Positions 32,301 to 43,796 of a DNA stretch of 64,000 nucleotides are shown here, piece after piece. The translations under genes were made by a program, and so were the position numbers. The notes under the pieces are model-generated. The model searched no databases, was not told the DNA's origin, and was given only the letters and a program-made list of their open reading frames with translations. Location of the stretch: positions 9,052,001-9,116,000 of the forward strand of contig CM082591.2 of the NCBI GenBank assembly GCA_040954595.2, read 5' to 3'. The stretch's first letter is position 1; every line of letters starts with the position of its first letter. Origin of the DNA: Balanoglossus misakiensis (lineage: Eukaryota; Hemichordata).

Positions 32301-34137
32301 ATGAGTGAAGAAAGGCAAGCAGATGATCAGAATGCTGCTGAAGCACTTGTACAACTTGGAGAAGAGGCCACCCCGCCACCCAATCAAGAGATGTTGCAAC
32401 TTGAAAGGGAACGGCGTGAACATGAGCGTTTCATCAGAGAGATGGACGAGAGACAGCAAAGGCAACATGAACAATTCATCAGAGAGATGGATGAAAGGCA
32501 GCAAAGGCAGAATCAGGAAATGCTGAAACAGAATCAGGAATTCTAGTTTGAACTGTTGCGTTTACAGGCCCAGCTTGCTAATGCTGCAAAGTCTGAGTAC
32601 AAGGGACCGAAAGTGCCGAAGTTCACTGAGGGTGAAGATATTGATGCTTACCTGCGAACTTTTGAGAAGTTAGCCAAGGTACATGAATGGCCTGAGACAA
32701 CATTGGCTACCCGATTGGCTGGACTTTTGTCTGGAAAGGCACTTGACGTGTACTGAAAGCGAAGATTACAAGATGGTTCGCAAGGCAATCTTGAAACGAT
32801 ATGAACTTACCGGTGAAGCGTATCGCTCCAAGTTTAGAGCCACAAGAAAGCAGAGAGAAGATAGTTATGGTGAATTGAAAACCATTCTCTCTGGTTTTCT
32901 GGACCGTTGGCTAGAAACGGTCGAAGTCGACAGTTTTGACAAACTGAAAGACTTGATATTAGTAGAGCAACTACTAGAGATGTCCCCACCGTACCTGCAA
33001 GTGTGGCTGAGGAAAAAGAAACCGAAGAATTCAGCAGAATTGATAGAGATGGCTGATCATTATTTGGAGACGCACAAGAGAAGTGATCGCTACAATGGCC
33101 GTCCTTCTGATGATAAGAAGCAACCCAGTCCAGAAAAGCAACCTGGTGCAGTAAAGCAGCCTGGTCCAGTGAGAGACAAGGCCGGATCACCGCAAGGGAA
33201 ACCAAAGAGTATTTTCACATGCTACTCTTGCAACCAACCTGGACATAATGACAGCAAGTGTCCGAACAAGAATGTCAGTGAGGAGAGACAGAAAGCTTTT
33301 AGATGCCGTGTCCAGCAGATGGTGCCTGGTAGTAATGGCTGCCATGGTAAGCCCAAAAGCCATGGTAATTGTCATCGCTATCCTGATATGGTAGATGGTG
33401 AAAGTGCCTGTATCCTGAGAGACACTGGTTGCGATCAGACCATTGTACGCTCAGCACTTGTATCTCCAGATGCGTATGTAGAAGATCAGTTCGTCAACAT
33501 TGAATTTGCTGATGGTAGCACTAGGCTACTCTCCATGGCTGTCGTCCGTATACACTGCCAGTGTTATGATGGTGAGATCTTGGCTGCTGTGTTGGACACA
33601 TTGCCAGAAAACGTCCTGTTGGGTAATGATATTAAAGAAACCGACGATGCTGATATGTGCAAGCCAGCGTTCATCGTTATTCGTCGGCAGGCGAAACTGA
33701 AGCAGAAACGGCTTCAAGACGAACTGATTGATATTGCCAGAATTGGTGTGCAACCAAAGCCAGTTGAACTTGATGTTGCACCTTTGGGTAGACAACGCTG
33801 TACCAATGATACTACGGCTGTTGCAGAAATTTCACAAGAAAGTGAAGACCCATCGGCTGAACATGTGTTGTCTGTAGTGGTAGACAAAGAAGTGCAGACA
33901 GCGGAACCAGAAGAAATACCTGAAGTGAATCAGTCTGTATCTGAGGACGGTGAACAACAGATTGACATTAGTGACAACAATATGTCTGTGTCTGAAGATG
34001 CCGAACCACAGGTCGACAGTGGTGATAATGAGCTACAGGTAGACAGCAGTAATGTCAGTGGTGACCCGATTCCAGATGATGTTACTGATGTACAGACTCC
34101 TGAAAATGAAGGAGAGATTGATGTATTCGACATCTAG
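32301..34137 (+). pseudogene. Gag (SCAN-like capsid, zinc knuckle) and aspartic protease
   Basis: Starts at ATG 32301. The N-terminal region is a charged coiled coil with a duplicated FIREMDERQQRQ repeat. A TAG stop at 32544 interrupts it, then a capsid region continues (VPKFTEGEDIDAYLRTFEKL). After a frameshift near 32752 it reads EDYKMVRKAILKRYELTGEA, then LILVEQLLEMSPPYLQVWL, matching the order of SCAN-domain helices. A CCHC knuckle (CYSCNQPGHNDSKC) is at 33220-33261. The protease active site DTG is at 33421-33429 and its second motif VLLGNDI follows near 33613. A long acidic tail ends at a stop at 34135-34137. Gag would form the particle and the protease would process the polyprotein. Confidence 0.8.
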
Positions 34138-34139
34138 CC

Positions 34140-35400
34140 AGAGAAGCTGAGAGAATTGCAGAGTAGTTGTTCTACTTTGAGAGGACCATGCAATTTGACA
34201 GTTTCAGCTAGCCAAGTACCAGATGAAGACATATGCTTCTACTGGAAAGATGGTTTCCTGTATCGGAAGTGGACATCCAGAGTCAAGCCTGGTTGTGTAC
34301 TGAAGCAGTTGGTGGTACCACGACAGTGTCGCGCAACACTACTTCGCCTGGCTCATGATATACCTCTAGCCGGACACCTTGGGGTAGAGAAGACGAAGCG
34401 GAGCCTACTTCAGCACTACTACTGGCCGGGAATCTTTCCAGATGTCGCCAAATATTGTCGTTCTTGTGAAGCTTGTCAGAAAGCAGCGACTAGAAAAGCT
34501 GGTATCAAGGCAAAACTCACCCCTATGCCAGTGCTGGAAGAGCCAATTCAGCGGATTGCGATAGACATGATTGGACCGTTGCCTCGCACGTCGCGTGGTA
34601 ATCGATATGTCTTCACTATTTGCGATTATGCGACCAGATACCCTGAAGCTATACCTGTACCTACCTTAGAGGATGAACGGATAGCGGAAGAATTGGTAAC
34701 TGTGTTTAGTTGGTATACCGCGCGAGATGCTGTCAGATCAGGGTACCAACTTCCTTTCCCATTTGATGGAAGATCTATGTCGGCTGTTGCATGTCAAGAA
34801 TATAAAGACGACGCCATATCACCCCATGGCCAATGGTCTTGTGGAAAACAGGAATTATACGTTGAAGTCCATGTTAAAGAAGTTCTCTGCAACCAATCCA
34901 GAAAGTTGGGACAGATATATCCCCTACTTGCTGTTCGAGTATAGAGATGTTCCACAGCAATCTACTGGTTTTTCCCCGTTCGAGCTACTGTATGGAGGCC
35001 AAGTCAGAGGACCGTTGGCACACATGCTTGAGACTTAGACAGGAGAGTTACCTGGTGAAGTAAACTTAGCGCAGTTTGTTATAGAAACTCGTGACCGATT
35101 GGCTGAGATGACATATCTAGCCACAGAGAACTTGACAGTCGCTCAGAAGAAACAGAAAGTATGGTATGACAAAACTGCCAGAGAGCGAGAGTTCCAGATT
35201 GATGACAAGGTGCTTATTTTGTTGCCGTCGTCCACCAACAAACTACAAGTGCAGTGGCAGGGACCATACCAAGAGACAAAGAGAGTTTCTCCTGTTGACT
35301 ATGAAGTCGAGGTAGGAAGCAGGAGAAAGAAGAAAAAGGTGTATCATGTCAACATGCTACGAAAATGGTTTCCTAGAGAAGGAACTGCCTTTCTAGTGAG
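34140..35400 (+). pseudogene. Integrase with HHCC, DDE core and GPY/F module
   Basis: The HHCC zinc-binding region includes AHDIPLAGHLG and CRSCEACQK (34350-34485). The core shows the first aspartate in RIAIDMIGPLP and the second in MLSDQGTNF after a frameshift near 34722, with the glutamate in HPMANGLVENR. A TAG stop at 35036-35038 follows LLYGGQVRGPLA. The C-terminal module VQWQGPYQETKRV and VYHVNMLRKWFP is the GPY/F element typical of Ty3/gypsy. It would insert the cDNA into the genome. It lies upstream of RT, opposite to most Ty3/gypsy elements. Confidence 0.85.
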
Positions 35401-36677
35401 AAAGACTGAAGACTGTGACGAGTCTGTTCCCGTGGAAATGGATGTATACCATTTGATGACCTCCAAAGAGACATGGAGAGATGTAGAGATATACAGTGGT
35501 CTGAAAGAAGCAGAGAAAGCTGAAGCGAGACAGTTACTAGAGGAATTCAGTGACGTGTTTACTGATAGTCCTGGACGCACGACCTTGATCGAGCATGATA
35601 TCTCCACGATGACAGAACAACCTGTGAAACTGAGGCCGTACAGAATTCCCGAGTCATTGAGAGAGACTGTTAAACTTGAGCTGAACAAGATGATGAGTGC
35701 CGGAATTATACAGAAGTCCTACAGTCCGTATGCTGCACCCATCCTCCTTGTGAAGAAGAAGGATGGATCGTGGCGTTTTTGTGTCGATTACAGAGGCCTG
35801 AACAAAGCGACTGAGTTCGACCCATTTCCCATGCCACGTACAGATGAGATGATCGAGAAGTTGGGAAAAGCCAACTACATCACCAGTATCGACTTGACTA
35901 AGGGATATTGGCAAATACCCTTGAGCAAGGATGCACGTGCCAAGTCAGCTTCCAGAACCCCATATGGCCAGTATGAATTCCTGGTGATGCCCTTCGGATT
36001 GCAGAATGCACCTGCTGATGCAGATGGTGTTAGATGGCTGTGAAGAGATTGCTAGCTCGTACTTTGATGATGTTGATACTGCCGATGCCGTGTGGAGCGA
36101 CCATATCGCACATCTCCGTCAACTACTGAGTCGTGTCAGAGATGCCGGACTGACTATTCGACCGAGCAAGTGTAAGGTTGGATTCCCAGAAGTTCCAGTG
36201 GTTGGTCACATTGCAGGATGTGGTAAGGTGAAACCCGAGCCAGACAAAATACAAGCCGTACAGAGCTTTCCGAGGCAAGTGACGAAGACGGACGTCAGAG
36301 CGTTCCTAGGGTTAGTCGGATACTACCATCGGTTCATACCCGACTTCGCCAGTGTGGCCTACCCGTTAACCGAGCTGACCAAGAAAGGTGTACCTACCAG
36401 AGTGAGTTGGACCACAGAATGTGAGGAAGCCTTCATCAAGCTGAAGACGTTGCTGACTTCATATCCTGTTCTGAGTAACCCGGATTTCGACAAGCCGTTC
36501 ATCGTTCAAGTGGATGCCAGTAACAGAGGGATCAGTGCTGTGTTGAGTCAACTGAATAAAAAAAATGAGGAGCACCCCGACGCCTACTTGAGCCGAAAGC
36601 TTGTTCCGCGTCAACTACTCTACTATTGAGCGCGAGTGTTTAAGTTTTGTTTGGGCAATACAGTCACTGGGACACTA
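35401..36677 (+). pseudogene. Reverse transcriptase and RNase H (truncated)
   Basis: The RT begins near 35520 (LLEEFSDVFTD) and shows PYRIPESLRE, SPYAAPILLVKKKDGSWRFC, DYRGLNKAT, ITSIDLTKGYWQIPL and FLVMPFGLQNAP. A small deletion and frameshift near 36014 remove the usual segment after NAP. The catalytic motif is YFDD (36060-36071). The connection has FLGLVGYYHRFIPDFA, and RNase H starts FIVQVDASNRGISAVLSQ. A frameshift near 36610 precedes the IEREC motif. RNase H is cut after GHYLF, where LTR-end-like sequence begins, so no active copy can be made. Confidence 0.85.
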
Positions 36678-36684
36678 TTTGTTT

Positions 36685-36713
36685 CCCTTGGAGAAAGAGG
36701 AGAGCATTACAGC
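36685..36713 (+). repeat. Remnant of LTR end
   Basis: CCCTTGGAGAAAGAGGAGAG and the following CATTAC match the last bases of the 5' LTR (31269-31297). This suggests that a deletion joined RNase H to the last bases of the 3' LTR. Confidence 0.6.
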
Positions 36714-36730
36714 TTTAAATCCGCTAAAAA

Positions 36731-37530
36731 GGCTTGAACGAGGAAAATTTGCATGCAGTGTTCTTTAGCAACCTTTTCACATAAGTTAAAGAAGGCATCT
36801 CGGACCCAGATCTATGTTATATTTGGGATGGTAATCATAATATGGCATTGGACATTGAAAAAGATTATATGTGAGGGTATCCACGAGAATCATCTGATAG
36901 ATAGGTTGGCGCTTAGCCATAAAGACATTTGTATGTAAGCATAAGAACTTTGAAATCAATTCGATGGATGACAGGGAGCCATTTTAACTCTTGAAGGACC
37001 GGCTTGATGTGTTCGTTTTTTTTTAGTGCGAGTCAACAAACGAGCAGCTGCGTTCTGTATGCGTTGTAACCGGTTAATGAGATACTCAGGATGATGAACC
37101 TACAAGCTATTACAGTAGTCAAGACATGATGTTATGAAGGCGTGAATTAATGTTTCAGTAGTTTTTCTATCTAAAACGTTACGGATACGACCCATGCGAT
37201 TTAAAACAAACGAGGCTGACTTACAGACTTGCATAATTTGAGTATGAGCTATAACAACACTGTCAAAATAAAAGCCAAGGTCTCTGACAATGGTTAGGGG
37301 TGGGTGAGTAGGTCTGTACCGACATGTAGTCCGGGTAGCGGTGTAAAGGGTCTGAATTTCGAATGATGATGAATTAATTCTGTCTTAGTGTCATTTAAAA
37401 AAAGCTTGTTCACGGCCATCCATTTACGAATCTCATCCACGCAAGATTCAATCTGCAACTTTGAATGATCAGCTCGCTTTCAGGTTAAGTAAACTTGTGT
37501 ATCATCAGCATACATCATAAAGCTTATTAA
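36731..37530 (-). pseudogene. Inverted copy: CR1-like LINE C-terminus plus L1 endonuclease tip
   Basis: Reverse complement of 15139-15887 joined directly to 16810-16876. It lacks the MITE found at 15888-16809, so it is an empty-site paralogue. RT thumb and tail sequences are present but degraded. The piece starts at 36731 next to the retrotransposon remnant. Confidence 0.85.
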
Positions 37531-37953
37531 CACTTTCACTGCGTAGATAATATATGCTAATGTATTCCTGTGCGTAGTTTCCTATGGTAAATTTAACTAA
37601 TAAACAATGTTTTACTTTACCATCTCTATCTCTCTTAATATGAAAGTATTTGCAATGATATTTCCAGCAAGTATATTTTATAAGACAACCAACATAATTA
37701 AACTGAAAAATGGTCACATGACCATTAATTGGTCATGTGACACTGGCGGCCATAATGGATTTCTGTTGAAATATGGTAAAAACAACAGATCTTGTAATAA
37801 AAGTGACTGAAATACTGTATTCAATTCATTGTATCACAGCTGACAGACAAAAATAGTCAAAAACAACTTCCCCCTGTATTAAAGGGAATAACAAGTGACT
37901 TTTGAGCAAGAAATTTGATCAAATTTATTAATGAACCATAAAAACAGTCCTTC
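37531..37953. mobile_element. Unclassified insertion in the inverted LINE
   Basis: About 423 bases replacing the LINE part between SYLE and the YADD region. Its right portion (37720-37953) equals the reverse complement of 9154-9383. It contains a near-palindrome GTCACATGACCA / TGGTCATGTGAC at 37713-37741. No coding sequence. Confidence 0.5.
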
Positions 37954-39110
37954 TAGGTATGACGCAAACCACTCCAGTACTTGTTCTTTGACGCCAAAGC
38001 GAGTCTCCAACCTCCTCAAAAGAATGTCATGGTCAATGGTATCAAACGCAGCACTTAAGTCTAAAAGAACAAGAATCACTTCTGAATGACTATCAATAGA
38101 AATTACAATGTCGTTATCATTTTATGTACCTTTAGCAAAGCCGTTTCTGTGCTATGGAATTCTCGATAAGCAGATTGAAATTTGCAATACAGCTGAGACC
38201 TTGTTAAATGATGATGTAGTTGATCTACTGCTATCCTTTCAATGACTTTACCAATAAACGAAGATTTGATACAGGTCAATATTTTTTCAATTTATCTTGA
38301 TCCAATCCATGCATCTTCAGTGAAGGTCTAACTATGGCATGTTTTAGACACTGCGGAAAAACACCAGAAATAAATGACTTATTTACTATGTCTGTGATAC
38401 GTGTTGATGTATATGGAAGGCACATTTTCAGCAAAAAAGTCGGGATTGGGTCAAGTTTACAAGATTTGGAATTCATTGATTTGATTAACTTAGACACATA
38501 TTGCTCTGAAACACATGAAATTATTAAATGTTGGGCCCCAGTCATAAAATTCTTGTACCCCACTTGTGGAATCCAGTAACTCTCTGAACTTCATCACTTT
38601 CTCCAAGAAAACGTCCGAAATTTTTTCAGCCAGAACCTTGGGGTCGCAATGACGTAGCAGAATCAGGGCTGATGATGATTTCTCACCCATGATATCGTCG
38701 ATGATAGAGAATAACTTACGTTGATCAGAGTTTTCAATCTTTGAACGATAGTAGGCAGATCTGGTGTTGTTGACGAGTAGATTATGATCAGAGCGTTTCG
38801 CGTGGAAGATTTGTTTATTTATCTCCAGGTGATTTACATTCCAGACAGTGACGTTGTAATTTTCTGACTTCCTTTTGATGATCATGAATTTTGCCACAGA
38901 ACCAAGGTGCACGTGGTTTGTCGTTGACAACTTTCGTTGTTGGTGGGGCGACAGTATCAAATACCCTGGACAAAGTGATAGTATAATCCTGAAGCAGCAT
39001 ATCCACAGATGCGCCTTCCAGTGTAGAGAGAGGATTGTCACTCATACATGACATCACTTGATTGCAGTCAATATTAGTTATTTTCCGACTAACAGCTTTG
39101 ATCTTCCTGG
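37954..39110 (-). pseudogene. Inverted copy: CR1-like LINE endonuclease-RT linker
   Basis: Reverse complement of about 8010-9153. Minus-strand pieces include the linker (RSAYYRSKIENSDQRKLFS) and RT motif [15 protein letters not shown] near 38040. The copy differs from the direct repeats by scattered substitutions. It is interrupted at about 39111 by the block that carries the transposase and ballast-domain genes. Confidence 0.85.
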
Positions 39111-39302
39111 TCTTCATAAAAATGTACATTTGAAGGAGTTTTGACCTATGGCGTGATGACGTGCTGAATACGGATATCAAATTTGCTTGTACTACTGTTA
39201 TGATGTCTAGGTTTTCAATGATTCAATGGCCAGGTGCACTGCAGTTCTTTTGTTTTCCCCCGCTTAGTGACTAAGTGTTAATGAATTAGGTATTTTTGTT
39301 GG

Positions 39303-39310
39303 TATAAAAG
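39303..39310 (+). promoter_or_regulatory. TATA box of the Kolobok-like transposase gene
   Basis: TATAAAAG, about 425 bases upstream of the start codon. A first non-coding exon probably ends at the GTGAGT donor at 39552, with the acceptor at 39668-39669 before the exon carrying the ATG. Confidence 0.55.
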
Positions 39311-39727
39311 GCACGTACATTGCCCCGTTGCCTTGCTGCTACTTGTATACTGATTTACTACGCCATGCCGACTCCACGTCCATAAAAATTATACCGGACA
39401 ACCAAAGGGATACGATACAATGAAACCATTTTTTAAAATGATTTTAGGGTGAAAGCAGACCGGCTCGTGTCTCCGTTGGTTGTCAGACCGAAAAGGTAAA
39501 AAAAGAAAAGCATCGTAGTCCAGACGTCACAAGTACCACAATACACTAAAGGTGAGTGATATGACATTCCATATTCTGAAAATAACGGTCAAAGATGTAG
39601 AATGGAACAAATACACTGAAAATTGTGATAATGCGACTTATGTATGATTTTTGTATACATAAATGCAGGTTCCCAGGCAGAACTTAGACCGAAAACAGAA
39701 AGTATTGGTGTTTGTTGCGATCTGTCC

Positions 39728-42092
39728 ATGCCGTTTACTACGTCTACGCCTGTAATGAGTGAAGATGATATGTCAGACGATGAAACCGAAGATATCTCGG
39801 ATCATGATTCAAGTTATTCCGTTTACGAGCCGTCTGAAGATGAACTCTCCGCAGATTCAAGCCATAATTCGTAAGTAGATTATTTACGCTGTTTCCCCTT
39901 TTCATAGAAAAAATAGTGCAAATATGGAATGTTTCATGTTGCGCGAAAGTAAATAAAATGTCATATGATTGATATTATAAATTACACCTAATTCTCATCT
40001 GCTGTTTCCTCTCACAGTATTGCTGTCTCCGAATGCGATTTACCTCATCAACAGCGAAAGTTCATCGTTTTTGAAGAGAACCTGTTACAGCTGTTTTCCT
40101 GTTGTCCAATCTGTCAATTCACCACCAACTCATCCGTCAAGCAACAGATTGGCACGTCAATCATCGTCGAACAGCACTGCGAAAACTGTGACTACACACG
40201 GAAATGGAGTAGCCAACCCTTCATCAAAGATATTCCAGCCGGTAACATTCTCCTGTCAGCTTCTATACTATTTACGGGGGCATCGCCTACTAAAGTGATA
40301 CGTGTACTGAATCACCTCAACTGCTCGATTTATAAGATCAACGCATTCATAACCCACCAGAGACAATATCTCCAGCCCGTGATCCAGGAATTGTGGATAG
40401 ACGAACAGTTAATGTTGATTGACAGGGTGAAAGACAAAGTCGATCCTGTAGTGCTCGGAGGTGATGGTAGAGCAGACAGCCCGGGACACTGTGCCAAGTA
40501 TGGTTTGTATACAACGATGGAACTGGATATCAACAAAGTCATAGATGTACAACTTGTACAGGTGAGTAATTGGATATAAACGCGGTCTAATCTTTGCCTT
40601 GAACCAAGGGATAAAACAAAATGGAAATATCTAAAATAACAAAAGCCCTAACGTTTTGGAACACTTTATTTTAATTTACAGAGTAACGAAGTGAAAAGCA
40701 GCTATCACGTGGAATGCGAAGGGCTGAAAAGAAGTATAGGCTACCTTCGTTCACAAGATGTAGTGGTCGATTCAGTTATAACTGACAGACATCGCTCGAT
40801 CGGGAAATTTATCAGAGAAGAAGTACCTGAAGCAAGTCATTATTACGATGTGTGGCATGTGGCTAATGGTGAGTGCTATACAAGGTAGTCGTAATATATC
40901 TAATTATGAAGCATTAGATACATAATAATTATAAAACGATGATGTGTGGTCAACAACTGTACGACAGAGTGTAGTGAAGTATCTCTTCATTATGACTATA
41001 TTTCAGGAGTTCGAAAGAAGGTCGAAGCATTGGCCAAAGAGAAAGAGTGTGAAGTAGTTGGTAAATGGGCAAGGAGTCTCGTAAACCACATGTACTGGTT
41101 AGCAAGTACAACGCCCGACGGAAATGGAGATTTGATGCTTGCGAAATGGAAGTCTGTGGAAAACCACATGCACAACATTCATTCGGGCCATGGAAACGAA
41201 CTTTTTCCTGCGTGTGCTCATCGACGTTTACGAGGCCGAGAAAGAAATAAGAAATGGTTGACACCCGGTAAGTTTCAGTCACTTTTTGAATGTTTTCGCG
41301 AATCTATTTTCAGCAAATGAACATTACTTTTGCTGCCACAGCTAAAAAATAAGGAATCTTTTTTTTTTCAACACCCAACAGACACAAAGGCAAGCGTCAA
41401 ACTCGGCAAGATCATCAACGCGAAAAGTCTATGTAGTGACATCAAGAAGCTATCACCGAAGCATCAAACTCACAACCTCGAAGCTTTCCATAATCTCATA
41501 CTGCATTTCGCTCCCAAGATGCTGTCATTTTCATACACTGGTATGAAATGTCGGTGAGTTAAATTTATTATTTTTACGTAGACCATTTGTTCCGATTTGG
41601 AGATCTTGAAAATCATGATGATTACATTTTCCCATTTTGTTTCAGACTGCTGTTAGCAGCTCTTCACTACAATGAAAACAGCGACAAGTCACAGGCAAAA
41701 ACCCGAACCGGACAAGCCCGATACAGTATCGTATATCCAAAGTACAAGAAGGGTGGTTATATTGTCCGCAACATCCGTGAGAAAAGTACATACGGTATGA
41801 ATTTAAATGTTGATGAGTGCTGAATAAAACTGCATGTTTCGACAATATACATTAGTTTCGTTCTATCGTTAAACCATTTTGTTGCATAAATCATTACGAA
41901 CACGTTTTTGGTTTCTTAATGGTTCCAGATTATGTGAAGAAGCTGACCAACAAATTAGTCAACCAGATTGTTGGTGGAGAACCACGTCTGCAGACAACTC
42001 CAGTACGGGTTCCTGCGCCACTTTGTGATGCCTTTGAACGTCCAAACAAATACCAGGCTATCGCAGAACGAACGTCAAGATTTCGACGATGA
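39728..42092 (+). CDS. Kolobok-like DNA transposase, seven coding exons, apparently intact
   Basis: Coding exons 39728-39870, 40018-40561, 40682-40868, 41007-41267, 41382-41553, 41646-41794 and 41929-42092 join in phase to 539 aa without a stop. All introns are GT-AG. The N-terminus is acidic and serine-rich. A zinc-finger-like CPIC...HCENCD pair follows in exon 2. The catalytic core has VVLGGDGRADSPGHCAKYG, the QLVQ-SNEV junction, VITDRHRSIGKF, YYDVWHVANG and a later acidic HNLEAFHN, giving a plausible D-D-E set. The C-terminal part is basic. I recognise the family from large uncharacterised transposase-like proteins of fish and invertebrates and assign it to Kolobok with moderate confidence. 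No lesion is visible, so it may be active. It converges on the ballast-domain gene, 149 bases downstream. Confidence 0.75.
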
Positions 42093-42240
42093 ACACTCGG
42101 ACCCAGTCAATATCGATAATACAACACACGCGACTTACACGTTGACTTTAGTACATTGAATTCACTTTAATTTCGTAAAAAAATTATAACAACATGCTAA
42201 AAATTAAAAAGTGCGGATCATAAAATTAAAAATGCACACT

Positions 42241-43652
42241 TCATTCCAGGGATGGGTATTTGAAACCGGTGTATAGAACTGAAGGGAATCGTTCTCTGAT
42301 TTGATAGACAACACACGACGGAATTGTCACCCGTACATTCCGACCAAGATATCCCCAGCACCATCTCACGAATTGTCTGTAAGCAATATACCGGTACGTC
42401 CTTAAACGAAAACAAAAATGAAGGGAGAAAATAACGATTAGTCCAGTTGTGACATGGGATTTTAAAATGATAATCGCATTTTTTTCCGTTTCGGCATGTC
42501 TGCAATATGTTATTCAACCGTACTCCATAATACGTGTACTCTCTACAGACTTTTACTCTTGTCAAACCATTGAAGAAGTCGTCAAAATAACTCACTCGTG
42601 TGTATTTTCGTCTTCGCTTCTGGCTCCATATTGCTGTCTGTAGACGTAGTAAGCGGTTTGCAAGACCCACTCGTTTAAACATACTGCAGGGAAGCCTGAA
42701 TGTTCAGTGATACATCTGCCAGAAATTTGCCCATTATCCATTTTTTCTGTGACGCATGACATTTCTTGACAGCATTTACACTCTTCTCTCTTGTCCATGG
42801 GATGACAGTTACTGCAATCACACCTGACAAAAAAAGTGTGTTCACATTTACTAACGGATTGATAATAACATCACCAAAGTTGTGCCAATACTCTAAATCA
42901 AGAAGGTACCGCTCTGTTCCATATGTAAATAATTCGAGTATTTATATTTTGATGTAGTTTTAAATGTAACTAAATGTAAATAAAATGGGTTCAAACATAT
43001 CGACTTTATCGATCATTTAAAGCGTACAAAAAGGTGGAAATGTTGGTGATTCTGACAGCAGTTTGCGTCTACCAATCCCACTCTACAGTACCCCTTGTTG
43101 ACTCGATTTTACTCGACCTCGTGATAAATCGAAAAGTCGACGTTGCGACAAACTTTAGCTGAATATCTCGATGAAACCGTTGTCCGTGAAATATTGGTAT
43201 GATCAATGTGATAGAAGTTTAGTTCGCCAGTTACCACCCCTTAAAAATAAATAATGAAGCCCTTGTCGATCGTGACATTGAAAAGCAGATAGGCCCCACA
43301 AATACTTCTTTAAAACAGCAAAACAGTGGGAGTAAACATATATTCACGTGTCTATAGGTCCGCTGAAAATAATTATCAACTAGTCAGTCATTTAAGATTT
43401 TCTTGAAAAGAATGTCGAGTCTTACCATTCTGTGTGCCCGACGCGATTCTGACTGGTATCTGTATGCGACTCGATCCGTTCACTTTCATCGTCCTCTGAA
43501 CTGCTGGTACAATACGGTTCGAATTGATATGGCTCGATTTCTTCACAATAAGTATTCTTAGGCAACAACTGGAATGAATCGTTACTGTTGTCATCTGAGA
43601 AAACGATCGACTGTTCAAAACTTTCGGAGCTCTGGTCACTGTAGTTGGCCAT
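42241..43652 (-). CDS. P2X7-type ballast (cysteine-rich, zinc-binding) domain protein
   Basis: Three exons, 43652-43426, 42823-42596 and 42400-42241, join in phase to 204 aa. Introns are GTAAGA..CAG and GTGAGT..AAG. The first 75 residues are acidic and serine-rich. Exon 2 begins the ballast domain: CDCSNC, then EECKCCQEM, then RCITEHSGF and VCLNEWVLQTAYYVYRQQYG. Exon 3 completes it: YRYIAYRQFVRWCWGYLG, VTIPSCVV, IRERFPS and GFKYPS. The cysteine spacing and the IPSC..IR..FP..GFK.P end match the cytoplasmic domain of P2X7 (P2RX7_C). In vertebrates that domain binds zinc and guanine nucleotide, but the channel part is absent here. As a stand-alone protein its role is unknown. The sharing of an inserted block with a transposase suggests a transposition partner. 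Confidence 0.8.
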
Positions 43653-43700
43653 TGTAGCGATAGACGTTGACAGCCCCACACTGCATATTCGTTCTACTTG

Positions 43701-43708
43701 TGACGTCA
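43701..43708. promoter_or_regulatory. CRE/ATF palindrome upstream of the ballast-domain gene
   Basis: TGACGTCA, 49 bases upstream of the start codon at 43652, matches the consensus for CREB/ATF factors. It is a single 8-base motif, so function is unproven. Confidence 0.35.
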
Positions 43709-43796
43709 TCAGCGAGAACAATAGACTGCCGTCGCGCTCACGGCTGCTAATGGGCGTTGCCCAAGAGGTGTTAACTTTCTCTTGCATTTCTCAATA

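Larger units (their letters stand above)
31099..36713 (+). mobile_element. Gmr1-like Ty3/gypsy LTR retrotransposon, defective
   Basis: Order of parts on the plus strand: 5' LTR, tRNA-Leu primer site, long leader, gag with SCAN-like region and zinc knuckle, aspartic protease, integrase, reverse transcriptase, RNase H. Integrase before RT is the Ty1/copia-like order known in the Gmr1 group of Ty3/gypsy elements, described from deuterostomes. The RT and the GPY/F module are clearly of Ty3/gypsy type. Several frameshifts and stops break the genes, and the 3' end has collapsed, so only about 29 bases resembling the LTR end remain. Confidence 0.85.

Noticed and set aside
32834-33205. Minus-strand open frame within gag
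   Set aside because: Antisense shadow of the plus-strand SCAN-like and zinc-knuckle region.
40950-41282. Minus-strand frame of 110 codons opposite the transposase exon
   Set aside because: Overlaps a transposase exon that splices in phase and carries family motifs; the antisense frame has none.
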